From Nanobdellota archaeon (GTDB lineage Archaea; Nanobdellota; Nanobdellia; Woesearchaeales; GCA-2686295): a DNA stretch of 12,061 nt. Where the stretch lies: positions 1 through 12,061 of the forward strand of contig JAHJDK010000227.1 of the NCBI GenBank assembly GCA_018812505.1, in the 5' to 3' direction. Made by a program: the position numbers and the translations under genes. Below are positions 7,801 through 12,061 of this stretch, piece after piece; positions within the stretch are counted from its first letter, which is position 1, and the number at the start of each line of letters is the position of its first letter. The notes under the pieces were generated by a model that was not told the origin of the DNA, did no database searches, and saw nothing but the letters and a program-made list of their open reading frames with translations.

Positions 7801-8372
7801 TCGTTTAATCGCTCTTCAACTCTTGACAGTTCCCTTAATGCTTTCTCTTTCTTGCCCTCATAAACGGATATACCTGCAATCTCTTCAACCATCTGTCTTC
7901 TTTCAACTAAAGACATCTCCACTAAATGAACTATATCTCCTTGCAGTATTATATTGTGTCCGTCTGGTTCTATCCTTGCATAGCTTAATAACTCAAGTAC
8001 TTGCTGCCTTGTCCTAGTCTCATCATTTATTTTATATACTGACTGTCCTGAATGTCTTATTATCCTAGTAAGTTTGACTTGTGGAGTGTTTATAGAAAAT
8101 ATTTTTCTGCTATTATCAAAATATATTGATACTTCACCTTGTTTAGCTGGTTTTTTTAGTTTTCCACCATTATATATTAGGTTAGCGGATTTTTCAGCTC
8201 TTAATCCTTTTGCAGAAGATTTTCCAAGAACAAAACATAATGAGTCTAGAACATTACTTTTTCCTGAGCCATTTGGACCTAAAACAACGTTGAAATTGTC
8301 GCCGAAGGGTAACTCAACTTTGTTGGCAAAAGACTTAAAGCCTTTCATCTCTAACTTCACTATTTTGGTCAT
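4887..8372 (-). CDS. smc: Chromosome segregation/condensation ATPase SMC
   Basis: At 1161 residues this is a full-length SMC protein, the ATP-driven, ring-forming DNA organiser that compacts and helps separate chromosomes. Walker A is GPNGSGKSN (32-40), with Q-loop Gln144 in ILQGDI and the post-Q-loop motif EEIAGISVYEGKK. A long coiled coil (about 175-510) leads to the hinge (about 516-660), seen as FSGVHGIVSQLG through GDLVETSGAMQGGH. A second coiled coil runs to about 960. The C-terminal head has the ABC signature LSGGEKTL (from Leu1072), Walker B YILDEVDAALD (Asp1100, Glu1101) and a His switch in IIISHND. All catalytic residues needed for ATP hydrolysis appear intact. The ATG at 8372 starts the standard N-terminal strand (KIVKLEMKGFKSFA). 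Genes for the kleisin partner ScpA or for ScpB are not adjacent. Codons are T-ending and typical of the minus-strand genes here. Confidence 0.98.
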   Translation of the reverse strand: MTKIVKLEMKGFKSFANKVELPFGDNFNVVLGPNGSGKSNVLDSLCFVLGKSSAKGLRAEKSANLIYNGGKLKKPAKQGEVSIYFDNSRKIFSINTPQVKLTRIIRHSGQSVYKINDETRTRQQVLELLSYARIEPDGHNIILQGDIVHLVEMSLVERRQMVEEIAGISVYEGKKEKALRELSRVEERLNEADIILTERQGFLRELKKERNQALKFKELDTNIKRNRATMLDKQIRDKTENKKILEKDIEKNSKEITDLQEKIDDLKKKILEKKQSIDNINKEVEEKGEKEQVELHRDIERIKVDFALNKQRIETLKQELERINGRKEELERNKKEISGKIIILQKNKEDAERAINYKENELKKINDKLEEFKKKNNLGDAQNIDRKLEEIDAKAEVIQEEINRLREEQQNLFREKDKYELMLQGLDDRIDKVLGVEKENKEAVKVLKQNKEEFKQATNELNSRLADEPSISAQLDNARSKLLSRKEELSRLNIRSAGLKEQLAGNRGIKAILDKNFSGVHGIVSQLGNVSTEHSLPLGIAASNRIKSIVVDTDETASRCIKYLKENRLGTATFLPLNKLKPPLIRTEFRALKGNGILGMAIDLVKYEPKYEKVFQYVFGNTLVIDNVDVARRIGIGRVRMVTLTGDLVETSGAMQGGHREKVLEMSFKEKEVTKQTQDLESEIKDLGSVVSKLEQKKKENESKISELRSLKAELESEILKTEKSLHLESDDLGATKGEKKKLSSEIESLEKKVDDITELISNKNRELAGLKSEKQILREKVTEMRNPAVLAEMNTFEQKKQELREELSELRGELKNSDLEIRNILMPESENIEKILKQQLKEKEGFETEKKNKEELVKKQTKELDDKEKQEKKFYSQFRDLYNKRAACGTEVTNLENKVSNKIDDMRRVEMKNNNLSIEKAKIVGELEGLEEEYKQFEGIPLFKSKSEDEIVREIHQFEKMVDDIGAVNMKALEVYEKAESEYQLLMGKKERLGGEREDILLMINEIDSKKKELFMNTFNVVNENFKRIFISLSTKGDAFMELEDEKDPFMGGVEIKVKISGKKFMDIRSLSGGEKTLTALAFIFAVQEHEPAPFYILDEVDAALDKRNSEKLAELIVSYSRKSQYIIISHNDGLISAAENLFGVSMNQHGMSKVTSLKI

Positions 8373-8408
8373 TGTAGCCCCTTTTTTACATTTTTTAGTT
8401 TCATTCTG

Positions 8409-8420
8409 ATATATAAAAGC
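8409..8420 (-). promoter_or_regulatory. Candidate smc promoter
   Basis: The minus strand reads CTTTTATATATC here, a good TATA-like element in the 59-base gap after the upstream gene. Transcription would start near 8387, leaving a leader of about 15 bases that contains a G-rich run (AAGGGGC) before the ATG. This suggests smc can be transcribed separately from the regulator operon. Confidence 0.45.
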
Positions 8421-8431
8421 TTTTCTATAAT

Positions 8432-9193
8432 TTATATTTTTATGTATTTCTTTACTTCAGCATATTTTATGCCTTTTAGTTTTAGTGCTTCTTCAATTTC
8501 TTGTTTTGTGAATTCAGTATTATATATTCTTGCTTTCCTTAGGTTTTGTATTGCTTTCTTTAATACTTCTTCTTTAAGTGCAAAGTATTTTTTTGCTATT
8601 TTCAGTGTTTGTTCTTCATCTTCGTAAAATATTTTAATTCCTCGTTCTAGTTCTTTGAAAAAGGTTTCATGATTTTTTTCTGAGCAGAATCCTGTGAATG
8701 CAAATGGCTTATTGATGAATGATTCTATCAGGTGCGCTCCGTTCATCATTGCCTGTGTGAAGTTCGGTTCATTTACTAGACTAATATCTGCTTCTTGTGT
8801 TAGTAGAGGTCCTAGTTCTGTATTAAAGGATGTTTGAAATAATTTTAGCTTATTTTCTTTTTGTAATTTTTTTGCAAAATGATATGTTGTTGATGGCTCT
8901 GGAAAGGTTACAAGGGTTTTGTTCTTTATATCTTTCAGAAACGGATTGAATGTTATTAACCATAGAAATGGCTTATTGATAAATGCCTTAACAATTCTCA
9001 CTTGTTCATAATCCACGTAAGAAAACATTATAGGATCACTAACAGATATATCGGCTCTTTTTTCAACCACCGCTCTTATTGCAGAATCATCATTTCCAGT
9101 GTTTAATATTTCAAAGTTGTAACTCTCTTTAGTAATATATAAAGGCAAATATCCTAGCATAAAATCTGGTTGTGCAATTATAATCCGTACCAC
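8432..9193 (-). CDS. Cytosolic NMT1/SsuA-like periplasmic-binding-protein fold protein
   Basis: The 253-residue product looks like the type 2 solute-binding fold of the NMT1/SsuA/THI5 group. It has the first strand and loop RIIIAQPDFMLGYLPLYITKE (residues 3-23), ADISVSDPIMF (48-58) where family members read 'ADxaxxDP', the lobe-2 start NKTLVTFPEPSTTYHFAKKL (91-110) and EADISLVNEPNF (134-145). Members usually capture small molecules outside the cell for ABC transporters. Here the fold begins at residue 3 with no signal peptide, lipobox or anchor, and no transporter genes are nearby. A cytosolic ligand sensor or an enzyme (Thi5- or MqnA/D-like) is therefore more likely. No THI5-type cysteine cluster is visible. 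The start is a GTG overlapping the preceding regulator gene by 16 bases, chosen because it opens the conserved strand; this implies translational coupling. The last 60 residues are helical and lysine-rich. The ligand is unknown. Confidence 0.72.
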   Translation of the reverse strand: MVRIIIAQPDFMLGYLPLYITKESYNFEILNTGNDDSAIRAVVEKRADISVSDPIMFSYVDYEQVRIVKAFINKPFLWLITFNPFLKDIKNKTLVTFPEPSTTYHFAKKLQKENKLKLFQTSFNTELGPLLTQEADISLVNEPNFTQAMMNGAHLIESFINKPFAFTGFCSEKNHETFFKELERGIKIFYEDEEQTLKIAKKYFALKEEVLKKAIQNLRKARIYNTEFTKQEIEEALKLKGIKYAEVKKYIKI

Positions 9194-9591
9194 CCATATT
9201 TGTAAAATTGATTTGCATCTAAAATAGTGTAGCTGGTTATTGCTTCTTTCAAGTCAAAAATTATTTTTTTAGCTAGTTGTTTAATATTTTCCAATGATTC
9301 TACTATTATGTATGAGTCATAATTTCCAATTAGATAGTTTATTTCAACAATGTTTTTATCAAACTTGCAGTATGAATCGAGTGCTTGTTTGTTTTTTATT
9401 TTAAAAAATATTATTGAACGCTGTATTTCCTGTTCAGATATCAGCAAAGTATTTCCCAAGAATAAAGTTGAGTTTTTTATTGCATAACTCACTTTGTCAT
9501 AGCTGGTTTTCAGATTTTGGCTTATTTCAAGTAATGATGCAAAGGGATTTCTTTGCAGTTCTTTTATTACAGGTTTTATTTGATTATTCAT
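9178..9591 (-). CDS. Lrp/AsnC-like regulator, second unit of a pair
   Basis: This 137-residue protein shows a divergent Lrp layout. A winged helix-turn-helix-like N-terminus (about 4-50: KPVIKELQRNPFASLLEISQ...YDKVSYAIKN) is followed by an alpha/beta domain with IGNYDSYIIVESLENIKQL (88-106). The GNYD turn matches that of its upstream neighbour (NGNYDLLVSF). The DNA-binding half is shorter than in standard Lrp proteins and may be partly degenerate. It starts nine bases after the neighbour's stop and overlaps the binding-protein gene by 16 bases, so all three are probably one operon. With the neighbour it reproduces the HTH-ligand-HTH-ligand layout of the fused protein at 2902-3837, which suggests a heterodimer. 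The end FYKYGWYGL is unusually aromatic. DNA binding is not proven; it could be only a dimerisation partner. Confidence 0.72.
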   Translation of the reverse strand: MNNQIKPVIKELQRNPFASLLEISQNLKTSYDKVSYAIKNSTLFLGNTLLISEQEIQRSIIFFKIKNKQALDSYCKFDKNIVEINYLIGNYDSYIIVESLENIKQLAKKIIFDLKEAITSYTILDANQFYKYGWYGL

Positions 9592-9600
9592 AAATTGTTG

Positions 9601-10080
9601 TTATTTTGAACCCAGAATTATTTTTTTTTCAGAGTATTTTTCACTCAGATAGTTATGGCTAAGTATTTTTGCAGAGTAATTTGTCAGGAAAATAATATTT
9701 GTTTTTGCAAAGGTTTCCAGATTTTCTTTTATTCTTGGAATTTCAGATAGGTTTTTTACAACGAAGGAAACCAGTAAGTCGTAATTACCATTTAGATAAA
9801 CCAGTTTATAGGTTTCAGTCATTTTGAAAAGGTGGTCTATCACTATTTTTTCTGATATTGGATCTATTATGTCAAATTTTATTAAAGCAGTTACTTCTTG
9901 ATATCCTAGCGAGTAGAAATCGATTATTATTGGGATGTTCTTAATGGTTTTTTCTTTTAAATTTTCTAACCTATACTTTACAAATTGTGGTGATTTTCTG
10001 ATTGTTTTTCCTATTTTGCTTAGAGGTTGTCTGCAATTATTTGCTAACTCTGCAAGTATTATTTTATCAATTTTATCCAT
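9601..10080 (-). CDS. Lrp/AsnC-type transcription regulator, first unit of a pair
   Basis: The 159-residue product has the length and order of a canonical Lrp/AsnC protein. Its winged helix-turn-helix covers about 1-55, with DKIDKIILAELANNCRQPLS as the first helices and PQFVKYRLENLKEKTIKN as the recognition region. The ligand-binding/oligomerisation domain runs from about 60 to 145 and contains LNGNYDLLVSFVVKNLSEI (96-114), the usual G-x-x-D turn. Such proteins bind DNA as dimers or octamers and often respond to amino acids. It is the first gene of a three-gene minus-strand operon that also encodes a second Lrp-like unit and a binding-protein-fold protein. It probably controls its own operon and perhaps the divergent gene at 10201. 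The ligand is unknown; the downstream solute-binding-type protein may supply the sensing role. Confidence 0.85.
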   Translation of the reverse strand: MDKIDKIILAELANNCRQPLSKIGKTIRKSPQFVKYRLENLKEKTIKNIPIIIDFYSLGYQEVTALIKFDIIDPISEKIVIDHLFKMTETYKLVYLNGNYDLLVSFVVKNLSEIPRIKENLETFAKTNIIFLTNYSAKILSHNYLSEKYSEKKIILGSK

Positions 10081-10089
10081 TAAAACAGT

Positions 10090-10103
10090 AAATATTAGTA
10101 TTT
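10090..10103. repeat. Near-perfect palindrome, possible regulator operator
   Basis: AAATATTAGTATTT is an inverted repeat matching at six of seven paired positions. It lies between the TATA box of the regulator operon and its start codon, a position where a bound protein would block transcription. In sequence this A+T-rich such a palindrome can arise by chance, so the operator role is a guess. Confidence 0.25.
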
Positions 10104-10104
10104 T

Positions 10105-10119
10105 TATTTAAATCTTTCC
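10105..10119 (-). promoter_or_regulatory. Leaderless-type promoter of the Lrp pair-binding protein operon
   Basis: On the minus strand GGAAAG is followed by ATTTAAATA, a good BRE/TATA arrangement. The TATA part (10105-10113) is centred about 29 bases before the ATG at 10080, with no ribosome binding site between, so the message is probably leaderless. Confidence 0.6.
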
Positions 10120-10146
10120 TAAATTTTAAAGAAAAATAAAAAATAG

Positions 10147-10158
10147 TTTTAAATACTT
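10147..10158 (+). promoter_or_regulatory. Promoter of the right-end operon
   Basis: TTTTAAATACTT is a strong archaeal TATA-like element. A start about 25 bases downstream gives a leader of roughly 20-25 bases that includes the Shine-Dalgarno site, unlike the leaderless promoter facing the other way. The 120-base divergent region thus serves both operons. Confidence 0.6.
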
Positions 10159-10190
10159 AAGAACACTTAATAGTAGTAACATTAAATTAA

Positions 10191-10196
10191 AGGTGA
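10191..10196 (+). promoter_or_regulatory. Shine-Dalgarno site
   Basis: AGGTGA matches the archaeal 16S rRNA tail complement (GGTGA type) and lies four bases before the ATG at 10201, or ten before an in-frame ATG at 10207. It is the clearest ribosome binding site in the window. Confidence 0.7.
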
Positions 10197-10200
10197 AAAA

Positions 10201-11007
10201 ATGAATATGCAAACTATTGGAGTAAGAGGAGACAACCACTCAAGACCACATCTTACAGAAAATCACATTTTTGAATTAAGAACAGGAAAAATTCAAGGTT
10301 TGGTTGATGTAGGAGATATAGAAGCATCATACATAGATACTAATCAACCGTTAAGAGCAGGACAAGATATAACATCAGAATCAACAATGGATGCTATAAT
10401 CAGAAATGCTCTTGATGGAAATGAACAACTAACTAAATTAGGACGAGAAGTAGTTGTGGAAGACATCAGATCAATAACAGAAATGTCAACACATAATAGA
10501 TTGTATGATAACTTCTTTTTCAGATGTATTCAAGGAAATTCTCAAGAAGTAAAAACTAAAATTTTTGATAAAATCAGTCCCAACATGATTGATAAATTAA
10601 ATCAAGCATTTTCAAGTTATGATTGGGTTATGAAAGAAGCTGATGCAGAAATAATCAATAACACAGCATTAATTTATTTACCATGGAAATGTTCAATCGA
10701 GAGTATTAATACTGCTTTTGAAAAAGTTGAAGATGTGAAAAAAACAGTTATCTTTTCACATGATTATCTAACAATAAATTCAATTCCTAAAGAATTAAGA
10801 GAGGAAATGAGATTAATGAACAACGAAGAACAAGTTGTTACTGCACTTGATTTAGCAGCAGAAATATCTGAAAAAATAGAAGGATACTTTGGACATATAG
10901 GACTACAATATCCTTCTTTCAAAGAAATATTTCAGCATAAAAAACAAGTAACCACATTTCATGTAGATGAAAAGAATCAGAAATTATTGTACTTGGAGAT
11001 AGAATAA
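10201..11007 (+). CDS. Unassigned protein, possible degenerate metallophosphoesterase
   Basis: I do not firmly recognise this 268-residue soluble protein. Several short motifs fall in the order seen in calcineurin-like phosphoesterases. GVRGDNH (7-13) could be the first D-x-H metal motif. LVDVGDI (34-40) resembles the hydrophobic-GD motif, 28 residues later as is usual. LDGNEQ (71-76) lies where GNHD/E is expected but lacks the His. TVIFSHDYL (182-190) resembles the single metal His, and GYFGHIG (228-234) resembles GHxH without its last His. The end, DEKNQKLLYLEIE, fits the closing strand of that fold. If related, it has lost metal ligands and may be a binding rather than catalytic version. 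No signal peptide or membrane span is seen. It is well translated, judging by the AGGTGA site, and is followed after one base by the next gene, so the two are likely partners. Met3 is an alternative start. Confidence 0.8.
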   Translation: MNMQTIGVRGDNHSRPHLTENHIFELRTGKIQGLVDVGDIEASYIDTNQPLRAGQDITSESTMDAIIRNALDGNEQLTKLGREVVVEDIRSITEMSTHNRLYDNFFFRCIQGNSQEVKTKIFDKISPNMIDKLNQAFSSYDWVMKEADAEIINNTALIYLPWKCSIESINTAFEKVEDVKKTVIFSHDYLTINSIPKELREEMRLMNNEEQVVTALDLAAEISEKIEGYFGHIGLQYPSFKEIFQHKKQVTTFHVDEKNQKLLYLEIE

Positions 11008-11008
11008 G

Positions 11009-12061
11009 ATGAAAGAAGAAAATAAATGGTTTTGGAAAGTAAAAAGAAAGATGGCACCACTCTTTGCAGAATTATTTGTAGAAGGATTAAATGGTAAAGG
11101 ATTTGAAGAAATTCTTCCATTTCCCTCAAAATACCAAGCAATAAAAGGAGATAAGAATAATTTTGGAGACATCTTTTACAAAGAACAAGATATAAAAGAA
11201 GTTTATGATATAACAAACAAAGCAGTAAAACAGAACGAGAACTTTTCAAAACAATTCAACAAAGTAAGCAATAAAATATTCAAAAGAATAAATCAGTTAT
11301 CTAAAAAAGTAATAGGACAAAACCTCAAAGCATACAACAACAAACAATTATTAAAAATTTATAAACAATTTTATAACTCATTTACTGCAGGACCTATTAT
11401 TACAATACAGTTGTTTGCCATAGAAGCAATGACTAATGAAGACTCTGAACTAGTAACTTCTTGTAAAAAGATTTGTCTGGGAAAAAATCTTAACTTCAAT
11501 AAAATAATTCAGGATTTACAGATTTCAGTAAAAGAAACTACTCTATACACTTTAAGAAAAGACTTATTGAAAATCTGTATAATGATTAAAAAGAAAAATG
11601 AAAAAACTGAAAAAATAAGCAACGAGTTTCTTAAAAAATATTTTTGGATTGATAAAAATCTAATCGGAAAACTACCAATAGTCAGTACAAACAATAGGAT
11701 TACTGCATATCTAGATAGGATTGTTAATGTAAAAGAGTTTAACTTTGAAGATTTATCAAAACTCATAAAAAAAGAATTAGCAAAGAACATTGAAAAAGAG
11801 TATGATGTTCACAAAACATATTTTCAAAAAATTTCAAAAGAAAGATCCAATTCAATAAACAAATTAACACCTAACAAAAAATTAATTCAACTAATTAATA
11901 GTATGAATACTTTTATTGAACAAAGAGATTTCTCAAAAAGAGAATATGTAAAAGCATTATTCTCGTTTAATAAACTATTAATTGAAATTAGTTCAAGATA
12001 TAAGTTGTGTAAGGAAGACTTAATTTATTATTCGCCAAAAGAATTATTAAAATTATTAGAA
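11009..12061 (+). CDS. Partial helical protein resembling the linker region of PEP-utilising (phosphohistidine swivelling) proteins
   Basis: An uninterrupted frame of 351 codons starts with ATG one base after the preceding stop and runs off the window. The product is rich in Lys, Asn and Ile, almost entirely alpha-helical, and has no signal peptide. Its layout recalls the region before the swivelling phosphohistidine domain in PEP synthase-like archaeal and candidate-phyla proteins. It has an opening tryptophan-rich WFWKVKRKMAPLFAELF, a YFWIDKN segment, an arginine-containing IEQRDFSKREYVKALF (303-318) and then a helix leading to LCKEDLIYYSPKELLKLL, like the 'gl..edl.yLt.eEl..ll' passage of those proteins. 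No ATP-grasp domain precedes it, so if the match is right it would be a phosphotransfer or scaffold variant lacking the nucleotide-binding half. The decisive domain would lie beyond 12061. The gene is certain, the family tentative. Confidence 0.65.
   Translation, partial: MKEENKWFWKVKRKMAPLFAELFVEGLNGKGFEEILPFPSKYQAIKGDKNNFGDIFYKEQDIKEVYDITNKAVKQNENFSKQFNKVSNKIFKRINQLSKKVIGQNLKAYNNKQLLKIYKQFYNSFTAGPIITIQLFAIEAMTNEDSELVTSCKKICLGKNLNFNKIIQDLQISVKETTLYTLRKDLLKICIMIKKKNEKTEKISNEFLKKYFWIDKNLIGKLPIVSTNNRITAYLDRIVNVKEFNFEDLSKLIKKELAKNIEKEYDVHKTYFQKISKERSNSINKLTPNKKLIQLINSMNTFIEQRDFSKREYVKALFSFNKLLIEISSRYKLCKEDLIYYSPKELLKLLE

Noticed and set aside
8074..8409. 111-codon + strand frame opposite the SMC N-terminus
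   Set aside because: It is an antisense reading of the conserved Walker A region and has no features of its own.
8432..9193. Exported ABC-transporter binding protein
   Set aside because: The fold starts at residue 3 with no signal peptide or lipobox, and there are no permease or ATPase genes nearby.
11509..11790. 93-codon minus-strand Phe/Leu/Ser-rich frame that could be taken for a membrane protein
   Set aside because: It lies opposite an uninterrupted 351-codon + strand frame; A-rich Lys/Asn codons read backwards give Phe/Leu/Ile, imitating membrane segments.

Overview
The window looks like a compact, A+T-rich archaeal chromosome segment. Four things point that way. There are several Lrp/AsnC-type regulators. 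TATA-like boxes sit about 25-30 bases ahead of several start codons, which suggests leaderless transcripts. One gene has a GGTGA-type ribosome binding site. Genes are packed tightly, and no gene-free stretch exceeds about 125 bases. The style fits a small-genome archaeon of the DPANN type (Woesearchaeota/Pacearchaeota-like), but that placement is inference. The window holds no rRNA gene to settle it. I recognised no tRNA, CRISPR array, insertion sequence or integrase.

Left part (1-3837). A two-gene + strand operon encodes a PIG-L/LmbE-type de-N-acetylase and a GT4 glycosyltransferase, coupled by an ATGA overlap. This is the pairing expected for making a glucosaminyl conjugate, such as a glycolipid, inositol glycolipid or thiol. 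It converges, with a 4-base overlap, on a minus-strand gene for a DUF2419/Qng1-type queuosine-nucleotide N-glycosylase. That is an unexpected salvage enzyme for an archaeon. Divergent from it is a fused regulator with two Lrp/AsnC units in one chain.

Middle (3839-8372, minus strand). The gene for a full-length SMC chromosome-organising ATPase is followed by a gene for a GHKL-type histidine-kinase-like ATPase. The kinase gene seems to have its own leaderless promoter across the smc stop codon.

Right-centre (8432-10080, minus strand). An apparent operon encodes two single-unit Lrp-like proteins and then a small NMT1/SsuA-like periplasmic-binding-protein fold with no signal peptide. The two regulators together match the layout of the fused regulator at 2902-3837. 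The binding protein probably works in the cytosol, perhaps as a ligand sensor. This is the most unusual cluster in the window.

Right end (10201-12061, + strand). Two tightly linked genes lie behind a clear TATA box and Shine-Dalgarno site. One encodes an unassigned protein with motifs reminiscent of a degenerate metallophosphoesterase. The other, cut by the window edge, encodes an alpha-helical protein resembling the linker region of PEP-utilising (phosphohistidine swivelling) proteins.
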